A stretch of DNA of 56,566 nucleotides from Fusobacterium sp. (GCA_019416865.1 DXWL01000010.1:1-56566), one strand, 5' to 3'; positions 44,418 through 54,396 are shown, counted from the first letter of the stretch. The notes: a model not told the origin generated them from the letters alone. Translations and numbers: made by a program.

Positions 44418-46019
44418 ATGGAAAATAAAATGTTTTGTTATCAATGTCAAGAAACAGCAGGATGTGTAGGATGTAAAATAATAGGTGTATGTGGAAAAAA
44501 TTCTGATATAGCTTATTTACAGGATCTTTTAATATATATAACTAAAGGAATATCTGAAATTACTTCAAAATTAAGAAAAGAGGATAAGAAAATTTCTAAA
44601 AAAGTTAGTATTTTAATCACAGAAAATCTTTTTACTACTATAACAAATGTAAATTTTGATGAAGAGGATTTGAAGAATAAAATAGAGAAATCTTTAAAAA
44701 TTAAAGAGGAACTTTTAGAGGAGTTAACAAATAAAGAGAGTTTGTCAGAAGCTGCTTTGTTTTTTATTCAAAGAAAAGATTATTTGAATAAAATTGAAAA
44801 GATAGGAGTATTATCAGAAAATGATGAGGACAAAAGAAGTTTAAAGGAAATAATAACATATGGATTAAAAGGACTTGCAGCCTATATCAAACATGCTGAA
44901 GTTTTAAAATATACAGATGAAAAAATTAATATTTTTATAGAAGATTCTCTTGGAAAAATTTTAGAAAAAAATATATCAGTAGAAGAATTAATAAATCTTA
45001 CACTTGAAACAGGAAAATATGGTGTAATGGGCATGGAGCTTTTGGATAAGGCCAATACAGAGAATTACGGAAATCCTGAAATTACTAAAGTTAATATTGG
45101 TGTTGAAAAAAATCCTGGAATACTTATTTCAGGACATGATTTGAAAGATTTAGAGATGTTGCTAGAACAAACTCAAGGAACGGGAGTCGATGTATATACC
45201 CATTCAGAGATGCTTCCAGCTCATTATTATCCTAAATTTAAAAAATATAAGAATTTTATTGGAAATTATGGAAATGCTTGGTGGAAACAACAAGAGGAGT
45301 TTGAAGCGTTTAACGGTCCTATTTTAATGACAACAAATTGTATAGTTCCACCTAAAGAATCATATAAAAATAGAATTTTTACAACAGGGCTTGTAGCTTT
45401 TAAAGGGTGCAAACACATAAAAGGAGATGAAAAAAAAGATTTTTCTGAAATAATAGATTTAGCCAAAAAATCTCTTCCTCCAAAAGAGCTTGAAACAGGA
45501 GAAATATTAGGAGGATTTGCTCATAATCAAGTTTTTCAGTTGGCAGATAAAATTGTAGAAGCTGTAAAAAATGGAGATATAAAAAGATTTGTTGTTATGG
45601 GGGGATGTGATGGAAGAAGTAAAGAAAGAGAATATTATACAGAGTTTGCAAAACATCTTCCAAAAGATAATATTATTCTTACAGCTGGTTGTGCAAAATA
45701 TAGATATAATAAATTAAATTTGGGAGAGATAAATGGTATTCCAAGAGTTTTAGATGCAGGACAGTGTAATGATTCTTACTCTTTGGCTCTGATAGCTTTA
45801 AAATTAAAAGAGATATTTAATATGGAAAATATCAATGATCTTCCTATAATTTATAATATATCTTGGTATGAGCAAAAAGCAGTAATTGTACTTTTAAGTC
45901 TGCTTTATTTAGGTGTGAAAAATATTCATTTAGGTCCTACCCTACCAGCATTTTTATCACCTAATGTAGCAAAATTTTTAACAGAGAATTTTAAAATTTC
46001 TGAACCACTAGATATTTAA
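44418..46019 (+). CDS. hcp: Hybrid-cluster protein (hydroxylamine/NO reductase)
   Basis: A 533-residue Hcp of the anaerobe class. The N-terminal cluster motif 'MFCYQCQETAGCVGCKIIGVCGK' supplies the [4Fe-4S] ligands. The hybrid-cluster residues lie in 'ILISGHDLKDLEMLLEQT' (His/Glu, near 240), 'NCIVPP' (near 313), 'KGCKHIKGD', 'TAGCAKYRYNKL' and 'DAGQCNDSYSLA'. It reduces nitric oxide or hydroxylamine in nitrosative stress. AAAGGAG precedes the ATG. The palindrome at 44341 and the adjacent regulator and ferredoxin genes form a self-contained stress module. Confidence 0.96.
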   Translation: MENKMFCYQCQETAGCVGCKIIGVCGKNSDIAYLQDLLIYITKGISEITSKLRKEDKKISKKVSILITENLFTTITNVNFDEEDLKNKIEKSLKIKEELLEELTNKESLSEAALFFIQRKDYLNKIEKIGVLSENDEDKRSLKEIITYGLKGLAAYIKHAEVLKYTDEKINIFIEDSLGKILEKNISVEELINLTLETGKYGVMGMELLDKANTENYGNPEITKVNIGVEKNPGILISGHDLKDLEMLLEQTQGTGVDVYTHSEMLPAHYYPKFKKYKNFIGNYGNAWWKQQEEFEAFNGPILMTTNCIVPPKESYKNRIFTTGLVAFKGCKHIKGDEKKDFSEIIDLAKKSLPPKELETGEILGGFAHNQVFQLADKIVEAVKNGDIKRFVVMGGCDGRSKEREYYTEFAKHLPKDNIILTAGCAKYRYNKLNLGEINGIPRVLDAGQCNDSYSLALIALKLKEIFNMENINDLPIIYNISWYEQKAVIVLLSLLYLGVKNIHLGPTLPAFLSPNVAKFLTENFKISEPLDI

Positions 46020-46047
46020 TTTTTTAAAATATTGAAATAATAAAAAG

Positions 46048-46090
46048 AGGAGAATCTATAAATTAATACAGGTTCTCCTTTATTTTTTAT
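46048..46090. terminator. Bidirectional terminator
   Basis: AGGAGAATCT (46048-46057) pairs with AGGTTCTCCT (46070-46079), then TTATTTTTTATT. It lies between hcp and the convergent repeat-protein gene. Confidence 0.8.
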
Positions 46091-48054
46091 TTATTATCTT
46101 CTTTAGCTTCCTCAAAATCTTTTAAAAAATCTTCAGCTTCACAAGATTTATTAATTTTTTTAGCTATTTCTCTAATATCATCACTTAAACTCTTACTTTC
46201 TCTGTCTTTTTCTTTAGCTTTTTTAAAATAGAAATAGGCATTTTCGTAATCTCCAATCTCCTTAAAACATTCAGCCATACTGCTGAAATGGAATACACTG
46301 TCCCTTCCAAGTTTTTCTGCCTTCATAAAGTTTTCAATAGCCTGTTTGTATTCTTTTTTTTCTTTAAGGTTCCATCCGATTTCATCGTACAGCCAACCAT
46401 CATCTCTTCCTTGAGATTTGGCAAGATAAAGATATTTTAGAGCTTCATCATGTTTCTCAAGTCCTCCATAGGCCCAACCAATTTCAGAATTCAGCCAATC
46501 ATCATCTCTTCCAAGCTCTTTTGCTTTTAAAAGATATTCAAGTCCTTTTTCATATTCATCAAGTTTATCATAGTTCCAACCAATTTCAGTTGCCAACCAA
46601 TCATCAAGTTCATCTTCTTTTTCAGCTTTCAACAGATAGAAAAGAGCTTCTTTTGCCTTTTCAAGCCTTCCCAAATTCCATCCAAGTTCTCTGATAACCC
46701 AAACAGAAGTTTTTTCACCATCAAGTTTTTCAGCTTCTTTAAGAGCTCTTACAGCTTCCTTATATTTTTTCATTCTTCCTAGATTCCAACCGATTTCTCC
46801 ATTTATCCAAGAATCATTACGCCCTTGCTTTTTAGCTTTCTTAAGATACTTTACAGCAGTTTTATAATCTTTTTCTTTACAGTGTCCATAACAATATCCT
46901 ATTTGAGAATTTGTCCAAGCAGCAGGTTCTTCTATTTTTGAAGATTTTAAGAAAAATTTTAGAGCTTCATCATATTCATCAATCTGCTCATAGTTCCATC
47001 CAATTTCATTATTTATCCAAGCATCTTCAAATCCAAGTTCAATAGCCTCTTTAAGAGCTTTTATAGCTTCTTCATGTTTTTTCTCTTTTCCTAAATTCCA
47101 ACCAATTTCAGTAAGTATCCAAGCATCTTCAGGATTTTCTTCATGGACTTTATAAAGATATTTTAAAGCTTCCTGAGTTTCCCCTATTCTTCCTAAGTTC
47201 CAACCCATTTCTGTTTTTACCCAAATATCTTCAGCTCCAAGTTTTTCAGAACGCTGTAAATATTTCACAGCTTCTGTATATTTTCCCATTCTTCCATAGT
47301 TCCATGCTATTTCATTATTTATCCAAATATCATTTCTTCCATTTTCACAAGTATTGTGAAGGACTTCCAATGCCTCTTTATGTCTTCCTAATTTTCCTAA
47401 ATTCCAACCAAGTTGAGATTTCAGCCAGTTATCATCTCTTCCTAATTCTTTTATAAAAATAAGGAGATCATAAGCTTCCTGATGTTTATCAAGTTTTCCA
47501 TAAATCCATGCTATTTGTGAATTCAGCCATATATCAGAACCTTTCAGAGCTTTTGCAACTTTAAAATATTCCAAAGCTTCTTGAAGTTTTCCAGAGTTTT
47601 CAAGCTGCCAACCTGTTTCAGAGTAAATCCAGAAATCATCTCTTCCCATCTCAATAGCTTTTTTTAAATAAAAAACTCCCTCTTCATATTTCTCTAATTT
47701 CCCTAAGTTCCATCCTAGTTCAGAATTTACCCAAGCATCATCTCTTCCAGCTCTTTTTGCAGTTTGAAGATAAAAAACAGCCTCTTTGTTTCTATCCATA
47801 AGCCCTAAATTCCAACCGATTTCACAACTTAACCACCCATTTTCATCGTTTTCTTCTCTCACTTCAACTCTTCTTAGATATTCAAGAGCTTCTTCTCTTC
47901 TGTTAAGTCTTCCCAAAGCCCATCCAATATTACTAAGAAGCCATGAATCATCTTGCCCGGCTGCTTCCAGTTCCTTCATAAGTTTTAAAGCTTCTTCATA
48001 TTCAGAATTATCAAAAAGTTCATCTATTTTTTCTCTTGTTTTATCAGCGTTCAT
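46087..48054 (-). CDS. Trp-rich TPR-like repeat protein
   Basis: A 655-residue protein built almost entirely of about 16-17 tandem repeats of roughly 35 residues. The repeat consensus is approximately 'GRDDaWinsEIGWNLGkl', then 'KYEEALkYLkKA': a TPR-type helix pair in which a Trp before and a GW pair after the first turn are nearly invariant. No signal peptide or membrane segment is visible, so it is probably cytoplasmic and binds proteins. Repeat-to-repeat similarity indicates expansion by duplication. Start ATG at 48054 behind GGGGGA; the TTG before it is not needed. Monocistronic. Confidence 0.85.
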   Translation of the reverse strand: MNADKTREKIDELFDNSEYEEALKLMKELEAAGQDDSWLLSNIGWALGRLNRREEALEYLRRVEVREENDENGWLSCEIGWNLGLMDRNKEAVFYLQTAKRAGRDDAWVNSELGWNLGKLEKYEEGVFYLKKAIEMGRDDFWIYSETGWQLENSGKLQEALEYFKVAKALKGSDIWLNSQIAWIYGKLDKHQEAYDLLIFIKELGRDDNWLKSQLGWNLGKLGRHKEALEVLHNTCENGRNDIWINNEIAWNYGRMGKYTEAVKYLQRSEKLGAEDIWVKTEMGWNLGRIGETQEALKYLYKVHEENPEDAWILTEIGWNLGKEKKHEEAIKALKEAIELGFEDAWINNEIGWNYEQIDEYDEALKFFLKSSKIEEPAAWTNSQIGYCYGHCKEKDYKTAVKYLKKAKKQGRNDSWINGEIGWNLGRMKKYKEAVRALKEAEKLDGEKTSVWVIRELGWNLGRLEKAKEALFYLLKAEKEDELDDWLATEIGWNYDKLDEYEKGLEYLLKAKELGRDDDWLNSEIGWAYGGLEKHDEALKYLYLAKSQGRDDGWLYDEIGWNLKEKKEYKQAIENFMKAEKLGRDSVFHFSSMAECFKEIGDYENAYFYFKKAKEKDRESKSLSDDIREIAKKINKSCEAEDFLKDFEEAKEDNK

Positions 48055-48121
48055 CAAAAATCCCCCTTTAAGGATATATCCCTATCATTTATGATACAAT
48101 AAAAAATGTGTCTTGTCCATA

Positions 48122-48152
48122 ATTAAAAAAACTGCCTTTTTCAAGACAGTTT
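48122..48152 (-). terminator. Terminator of the queuosine-salvage operon
   Basis: On the minus strand AAAACTG...CAGTTTT forms a seven-base stem followed by T, just after the YhhQ gene. Confidence 0.6.
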
Positions 48153-48159
48153 TCTATTT

Positions 48160-48870
48160 TTATGCTGTTTCTTCTATCATATTTTTTCTTTTTAAATAAT
48201 GTGCTGCATATACAAAAGGAGTATCGCATACAGCTACAATGAACTTCATAATATAAGTTGTAAGGAAAATTTCTATAAGAACCTCTTTTGGATAAACTCC
48301 CCAGAAAGCAATAAGAGTAAAAAGAAGGTTATCAATAAGTTGACTTATCATTGTACTAGCATTATTTCTTATCCATATATGTTTAGGAGCAGAATATTTT
48401 TTTCTCCAAAATTCATAAGCCCAAATATCATGTGATTGAGATACAAGATATGAAATAAGAGAAGCTACAACAAGCCTTGGCATAAAATCAAATATTCTTT
48501 TTACACCATTAAACATTACTATCCCCTCTTCAATGTCTGAAGGTGTAAATGATACAGCAATCTGCATGATAACAGTCATAACAATTAATGAAAAGAATCC
48601 AAGATAAACAGCTTTTTGAGCGTGTTTTCTTCCATAATTTTCTGCTAAAATATCTGTAACTAGAAATCCCCCTGCATAAAGAATATTTCCTAAAGTAGTA
48701 CCAAAACCAAAAAGATCTACTAAAAGTACAACTTGAAGATTAGCAAGGATTGTAGATATAGGTATCCATGTATAAAGTCCTATTCTTCCAAACTTTTTAT
48801 AAGCTAAAAGAATAAATAAAAAATTTGCAACAAGCATACAAAACCATAAAATTTCATTTCTAAATATCAT
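48160..48870 (-). CDS. yhhQ: Queuosine precursor transporter YhhQ
   Basis: A 236-residue membrane protein of the VUT/YhhQ family with about six helices. 'GNILYAGGFLVTDILAENYGRKHAQKAVYLGF' is the family signature, and 'DIWAYEFWRKKY' with 'WIRNNASTMISQLIDNLLFTLIAFWG' follow. It imports queuine or preQ bases for tRNA modification. Its ATG overlaps the stop of the radical SAM gene (TAATG), so translation is coupled. The preQ1-I riboswitch at the head of the operon independently supports the substrate. Confidence 0.92.
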   Translation of the reverse strand: MIFRNEILWFCMLVANFLFILLAYKKFGRIGLYTWIPISTILANLQVVLLVDLFGFGTTLGNILYAGGFLVTDILAENYGRKHAQKAVYLGFFSLIVMTVIMQIAVSFTPSDIEEGIVMFNGVKRIFDFMPRLVVASLISYLVSQSHDIWAYEFWRKKYSAPKHIWIRNNASTMISQLIDNLLFTLIAFWGVYPKEVLIEIFLTTYIMKFIVAVCDTPFVYAAHYLKRKNMIEETA

Positions 48871-49574
48871 TATTGTTCAAACACCCCTAAATCTTTATTA
48901 TCTATTAAAAGTTCCACTCTGTCATCGTTCATAAGATAAGAATATTTATCAGCAAACCATCTAACAAGTTCAGAATCTCTTTTTACTTTTGTTCCATTAT
49001 CTATAAAAACATTTATTGTAACAGCTTTAAAATATTTGAGACCCATTTCTATATCTCTGTCTATCATCTCTTTAGTCTGACCTTGTGTACAAACTAGAAG
49101 ACATACAGAATAAAGTTTTTCACTCATATATTCTAAAACTTTCTCATCAACAGAAAAATTTTTGTTATAGACATTTATTCTAAAATCATTATCAAAGGTT
49201 TCCATTCCCATTCTGAAACGGATTTCAACCCCTTCAAAATATTTTTTTATTTCATCCAATCTTTTTATATAACCATAATATATTTCAAAATAAAGAGTTT
49301 TAATATTTTTTTCTATAACAATTTTTTTAATTTCAGCCATTGTATTTTGTGTAAGTTCAAAAACAGAGCCGGAATTGATTACTTCCAAAACACCATATTC
49401 CCCTGTTACTTCTTTTAGTACTTGAAGATTAACAGAATCGATTTCCTCTTCATCAGTGGAATTATCTTCAATGTAATTACAGAAACTACATTTTCCATAT
49501 CTGCATGGAAAACTTTTTAATAAAACAATCTCTCTTTGATGCTTTCCTGTAATTTTATTATATCTTACTCCCAT
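48870..49574 (-). CDS. Radical SAM protein of queuosine salvage (QueL candidate)
   Basis: A 234-residue protein with the cluster motif 'CRYGKCSFCNYIED' (C-x4-C-x2-C, near residues 24-32, one residue longer than the canonical spacing). 'YFEIYYGYIKRLDEIKKYF' and 'RMGMETFDNDFRINVYNK' look like radical SAM barrel strands. A riboswitch for preQ1 lies upstream and a YhhQ transporter is coupled downstream. Clostridioides difficile has a radical SAM queuine lyase, QueL, in a similar set, and this is the best candidate function: converting imported queuine back to preQ1. The motif alone does not prove it. Confidence 0.65.
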   Translation of the reverse strand: MGVRYNKITGKHQREIVLLKSFPCRYGKCSFCNYIEDNSTDEEEIDSVNLQVLKEVTGEYGVLEVINSGSVFELTQNTMAEIKKIVIEKNIKTLYFEIYYGYIKRLDEIKKYFEGVEIRFRMGMETFDNDFRINVYNKNFSVDEKVLEYMSEKLYSVCLLVCTQGQTKEMIDRDIEMGLKYFKAVTINVFIDNGTKVKRDSELVRWFADKYSYLMNDDRVELLIDNKDLGVFEQ

Positions 49575-49586
49575 AATATTTCTTTT

Positions 49587-49628
49587 TTCCTCCTGCAGAA
49601 ATAAAAAGAGGCAGTTAACTCTGCCTCA
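49587..49628 (-). terminator. Leader terminator and ribosome site of the queuosine operon
   Basis: On the minus strand GAGGCAG (49627-49621) pairs with CTGCCTC (49614-49608) and is followed by TTTTTATTT, then AGGAGG (49592-49587) before the radical SAM start. A terminator between aptamer and gene indicates control at transcription. Its 3' arm can pair for four bases with AGGC at the end of the aptamer tail. Confidence 0.75.
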
Positions 49629-49662
49629 ATTAAAAAACAACATAAATTATTTTAATTTTTAG

Positions 49663-49702
49663 CCTAGTTTTTTATAGATGGTTAATCTGTGTAGAACATC
49701 TA
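49663..49702 (-). promoter_or_regulatory. preQ1-I riboswitch aptamer
   Basis: On the minus strand TAGATG (49702-49697) pairs with CATCTA (49680-49675), enclosing the loop TTCTACACAGATTAAC, and is followed by the A-rich tail TAAAAAACTAGG. The C-U-A-C loop and the ATAAAAAACTA tail are the conserved core of the small H-type pseudoknot preQ1-I class. Confidence 0.88.
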
Positions 49703-49739
49703 CCTGAAGAAATCAGGATTTCTTAAATTTTACTAAACA

Positions 49740-49768
49740 AGTATACAGTTATTTAGAAAAAATGTCAA
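49740..49768 (-). promoter_or_regulatory. Promoter of the queuosine-salvage operon
   Basis: On the minus strand TTGACA (49768-49763), 17 bases, TATACT (49745-49740). The transcript would start near 49733, about 30 bases before the aptamer. Confidence 0.8.
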
Positions 49769-49775
49769 TATATTT

Positions 49776-50141
49776 TTATGGTTTAATATATGCAAAACCT
49801 TCATGCTGTCTAAGAGCTATATGGAAAACTCCCGATGGAACAACTTTTACAAACGGCAGAATCATAGATGAATCAATTTCCAAGAAATTCATAGATTCAC
49901 TGCAGCAATAGATATTAACACCTTTATCTTGGAGAGCAATAAGAGTATCTTTTAACTTTAAAGTTGAAGCAAAGCTATCTGCTGAAAGACTTTTTACAGC
50001 AAAAGAGTTGGCAACTATCTCAAGATTAACAGTGTAGTTTCCCATTTCAGCCATTTTTAATATAGTTTCTGCATTCTTACAAGTAATAGCCCATCTATCT
50101 TCTTCGTCAGTATGTAATAAAATATTTAGTATTTTGTTCAT
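49776..50141 (-). CDS. DsrE-family protein
   Basis: A 121-residue protein with the alternating alpha/beta pattern of DsrE/DsrF-like sulphur-relay proteins. It begins 'ILNILLHTDEEDRWAITCKNAETILKMA' and then 'NLEIVANSFAVKSL' and 'GVNIYCCSESMNFLEID', where one or two Cys sit at the position of the active-site Cys. It ends 'VVPSGVFHIALRQHEGFAYIKP', typical of the family. No other sulphur-relay genes lie near it. It has its own GGAGGGG site and is separated from the queuosine operon by that operon's promoter. Confidence 0.75.
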   Translation of the reverse strand: MNKILNILLHTDEEDRWAITCKNAETILKMAEMGNYTVNLEIVANSFAVKSLSADSFASTLKLKDTLIALQDKGVNIYCCSESMNFLEIDSSMILPFVKVVPSGVFHIALRQHEGFAYIKP

Positions 50142-50344
50142 TTGATCCCCTCCTTTATTGTATAACCTAATTTTATCACAAAAATATAAAAAATACTAAT
50201 TTATTTCAGAAATGAGTATTATTGAATATATTTGTTTATAATCAGAAAAAGATTTGTAAAAAAATGAAATAAAATCTTTAATATTTTATATTTTAAAAAT
50301 ATTGTATATAATAGAACAGTTGAGATTACATTTGAGGAGATACT

Positions 50345-52393
50345 ATGAGGAAAAAAGAGATTGAAAAGATGTTTAATCAAAAAATAGATAGTGAATTATG
50401 GTATAGAGCAAAAGAATATTTAAAAGAAAAGCCAACCATCAAAGAAAATTTTGTTTTTAAAAATGATCCTGATGGAAAATATAATTATTTAACAGGATAT
50501 ATAATAGTAAAAGAGGTATTAAAATATAGATTTACAATTGTATGGATTGAAAGAATGAATAAGTATCTTTCAACAGACTATGAAATACTTACTTGCAGAT
50601 GTAGTTGTGATAGTTATGTAAATGAAAAAAATATATGTGTTCATCTGTTAGCTTTTTTGATAAATATAAAGATTGCAGGAATAACAGAAGAAAGCAGTAT
50701 GGAAAAATTTTCTGAAGAGGAAAAACTTGAGCAGGAAAAATTTTATAAAAAGATAATAAATTCAGAGGGAAGTGGAAAGGGAGAAATAGGTTTTAATGTC
50801 AGAGTAAAACTTGTAGAAAATAGAGATTATTTTTTGTTTGTTTTATCAAATTTTTATGTTTATACACAGGAAAATTTTATTAAATATATAAAAATAGAAG
50901 AACTCTTTAATGGAAGAGGAGTCCCTTTTTACAAAACAACATATGGAAGTTATCAAACTATAAAATTTACAGAAGAAGCCAAAAAGTTTATAGATTTTAT
51001 TAGTGGAATAGGAAAATTAAAAAAAAGCAGGGATTACATAAATAAAAAAACAGGAGAAATAACAATACCTGAAGTACTTTTAGAAAAGGCTGTTATTTTT
51101 ATAAAAAATATGTCTAAAAATTATAGTAAGGATATTTTTTTTCCAACAGAAACTCATATTTCGACAAGAAAAGAATTTTACATACTTCAATTCAGAGGTT
51201 TTTTAAAAATAATTCCTGTAGGTGAACACTATGCAGCAGTAAAAGAAGAGATGGGGAATAAGACAGCTATTTTTTATCTAGGAAATGAAAAAATAGAAAA
51301 GATAAAATATCTAGCAGATTTTGAAAGGGCAGAAAAAAAGTTGAAACTTAGTGCTGATTCAGTTGCTTTAAAAGAAATTTTAGAATCTTTAGAAGAAATT
51401 TCGACAGTATCAGTGGGAGAAAGTTTAAAAAGACAGATTATAGTTCCCAAAAAGATGTCGGTAGAGCTGAAAGTAAAAGAATCTTACACAGGAAAATTAT
51501 GGATAATTCCTCAATTTATTTATGATGGAAATTCAAATGAAATCTGTAGGAAGCGTATAGTTTTAAAAAATATAAACCAAGAGAGAAAAATTTTGAATGA
51601 ACTGGAAGAAAAACTTTATTTTTATGGATTTGAAAGAATAAATGACATGTTTTGTATAGGTTCAGAAGAAGAAAAAATTTATGAATTTATGACAAAACAT
51701 ATAGAAAAAATAAAGGAACTTTATACTGTAATTAAAGAAGATGATTTGGAAAATAAGGAATATAGAAAGCTTGTTCCTCAGTTGGAGATTATTTTTAAAG
51801 AAAATATTCTTATAAAATTTTCAATTCCAGGAATTGATAACAGAGAGATACCTTACATATTAAAAAATATTTTAAGGAAGAAGAAATACCATTATTTGTC
51901 AGCAAAAGGTATGTATGATATATGTTCTGTTGAACTTTTAGAATTTGAAGAGTTATTGACAGGTCTTAATGTACAGGTATCAGAAATAAGGGAAGGAATC
52001 GTAGAAAGAGAAAAATCATATTTTCCATTCATAAAAAAAACTTTAACAAGTATGCAGGTTAGAAAAGAAATTCTAGAAATAGCAAAAAAAATAAATCCTA
52101 GAATACCAAGATTAGATCCTGTTTTTAAAATTTTAAGACCTTATCAAAGAAAAGGTGCAAATTCTCTTATAAGATTTAGAACTGAAAATCTTAATGGTGT
52201 TCTTGCAGATGATACAGGACTTGGAAAGAAAATTCAATTAATAACTTATCTTTATGTATATAAAAAACAAAAACAGAATTTGATTCTTACTTTTTCGTTT
52301 TTAACGAGATATTGGGAGAATGAGATTAAAAAATACATGCCCTCACGGAAAGTTAAAATTGTAACCGGAACTTTGGAAGAGAGAAGAAAATAA
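50345..52393 (+). pseudogene. SWIM/SNF2-type protein, N-terminal part (frameshifted)
   Basis: 682 codons end at TAA 52391. Residues 84-100 form a SWIM zinc finger ('CRCSCDSYVNEKNICVH': Cys84/86, Cys98, His100). The SNF2 ATPase begins near 600 with 'LRPYQRKGANSLIRF' and 'GVLADDTGLGKKIQ'; in active enzymes the last segment reads DDMGLGKT, so the Walker A Thr is Lys629. The stop comes 55 residues into the ATPase core. The rest continues in the +1 frame from 52387. One extra A in the AAAA run at 52387-52390 would restore the frame. The protein would be about 1,050 residues, like SWIM-SNF2 proteins of Firmicutes. Confidence 0.8.
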
Positions 52394-53487
52394 TAGACAA
52401 ATCTAAAGTAGGAGATATTTTAATAGGCTCATATACAACTTTTGCAGCAGATTTCTCAAGATATAAATATATAAAATTTGCAAATATAATTTTTGATGAA
52501 GCTCTTTATGTAAAAAATAGAGATATGCTTCTAGAAAACTCTTTAAAACTTAAGGGAGAGAGCAGATTTTGTTTAACAGGTGGATTTTCATGGGATGATC
52601 TTTATAATATACATTATCTTTTTGGACTAATAAAACCAGGATATCTTGGAAGCAGAAGATTTTTTGAAGAGAGATATATAAAAGTAAAAGATGAAGAAAA
52701 AAATGAGAGAAAGGATATGTTTTTATCTCTAGTAAATCCATATATAATCCATAGAAAAAAAGTAAGAGTGGAAAATGAACTTCCAGCACTTACAGTAAAA
52801 AATCTTATAATAGATATGGATCAAAATAAAGAATACAGAAAGTTATATATAAAATATTTAAGAAAACTTAATAAGATTATAATTGAAAATGATGATATAA
52901 AAACTATTTCAAGAAAAAGAGTTTTCACAATTTTAAAAAGATTAGCTCAAATATGCTCTCATCCTAAAATATGTAAAAAAGATTTTTATTTTAGAACAGA
53001 AAAAATACAAGCAACAGAACTTTTTTTAAAAAAATGTAGTGATGAAAATTTAAAAACAATAGTGGTGACACAGTATGATGCTGTATTGAAATTATTTAGA
53101 GAAAGATTTTCTAGAAAATGGAGGAGTGAATTTCTAGATCTTAAAACTGAAATCACAGAAAGAGAATATATTTATTCGATGTTCAATGATGAAAAAGATT
53201 TAATTATTTTTGCAAGTAGAATAGATTTTAAGGAACTTTCAATAGCAGATTATGATGTAATAATATATTATGATCCTCCTTGGAAAGAAAGACTTGAAGA
53301 TAGAATACACAATGACAAATTTGGAAAAAATATTTTAGAGATAAACCTTTTATTAAGAGGAACATTAGAAGAAAAAATTCTTAAGGAAAAATTTTTGAAA
53401 AACAGTTCTATTGTAATGGAGATAGTAAATTCTTTGGAGGGAAAAGATTATGTAAGAGATGATATAATGGCTCTCCTTCATGTCTAA
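52387..53487 (+). pseudogene. SWIM/SNF2-type protein, C-terminal part
   Basis: Open frame continuing the preceding gene: 'KIIDKSKVGDILIGSYTTF' then 'IIFDEALYVKN' (DEAH/DEAQ box changed to DEAL), 'FCLTGGFSWDDLYN' (motif III, normally LTGTPIEN), a helicase C half with 'KRLAQICSHPK', 'TIVVTQYDAVL' and 'YYDPPWKERLEDRIHNDKFGKN', where motif VI would read RxHRxGQ. Every ATPase motif is degraded although the frame stays open for about 365 codons. Without its own ribosome-binding site it is unlikely to be translated separately. Confidence 0.78.
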
Positions 53488-53542
53488 AAAGTGGTATAAT
53501 ATATAGTAGAAAATATTAAATATATTATAACTGGGGGAAGGT

Positions 53543-54382
53543 ATGAAAAAGGAAACATTAAAAGATATTGTTCTTATTGGAATTGGAGCATTTATTTATG
53601 CTTTTGGAGTAAATTATTTTTTTGTTGCAAATAAGATGGCTGATGGAGGATTGGCTGGAATATGTACTATTCTCCATTATCTTTTCAATACAGATTTGGG
53701 AACGACATATTTTATTTTAAATATTCCTCTTATAATATTGGGATATAAACTTATTGGGGGAGAGTTTATATTAAAAACTTTTTATGGAACTTTTATGACT
53801 TCTTTTGCTTTTAAAGTTTTTGCAAATTATATGGGGCCAATGGAGGATAAATTAATAGCCTCTATCTTTGGAGGACTTATTATAGGAATAGGGCTTGGAA
53901 TAATTTTTGTAGGTGGAGGTTCAAGTGGCGGAAGTGATATTCTTGTCAAAATTTTAAATAAATATTTTGATTTACCAGTGGGAAAAGCTTTTTTGATTTT
54001 GGACTTTTTTGTATTGTCAGCTTTGGGAATTCTTTTTGGCAGAGATGTTTTTATGTATACTCTTGTAGGACTTTTTATCTCTACAAAGGCAATAGATTTT
54101 ATCCAAGATGATATGAGTAAGGCAAGAGCTCTTATAATAATTTCAGATAAAAGTGAAGAGATAAAAAATGAAGTTATGACAAAAACAGGAAGAGGGGTAA
54201 CTGTAATAAATGCAAGAGGCGGATACACAAATGCAGATAAAGATATTTTATATTGTATAATGAATAGATACGAAGTTACAGCTGTTAAAAGAATAGTAAG
54301 AAATACAGACAGAAAAGCATTTATGAGTATAACAGAAGTTTCAGAGGTCTTGGGTGAAGGATTTAAAGAGCTTGTAAAATAA
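53543..54382 (+). CDS. YitT-family membrane protein
   Basis: A 279-residue protein with about five or six membrane helices in residues 8-195 ('IGAFIYAFGVNYFFVANKMADGGLAGI', 'GIGLGIIFVGGGSSGGSDILVKILNKYF') and a C-terminal cytoplasmic DUF2179 domain (about 205-275, 'TKTGRGVTVINARGGYT....ILYCIMNRYEVTAVKRIV'). The family is widespread and its transport role is unknown. A GGGGGA site precedes the ATG. It ends at a long hairpin terminator. Confidence 0.88.
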   Translation: MKKETLKDIVLIGIGAFIYAFGVNYFFVANKMADGGLAGICTILHYLFNTDLGTTYFILNIPLIILGYKLIGGEFILKTFYGTFMTSFAFKVFANYMGPMEDKLIASIFGGLIIGIGLGIIFVGGGSSGGSDILVKILNKYFDLPVGKAFLILDFFVLSALGILFGRDVFMYTLVGLFISTKAIDFIQDDMSKARALIIISDKSEEIKNEVMTKTGRGVTVINARGGYTNADKDILYCIMNRYEVTAVKRIVRNTDRKAFMSITEVSEVLGEGFKELVK

Positions 54383-54396
54383 AATATTAAAAGTTT

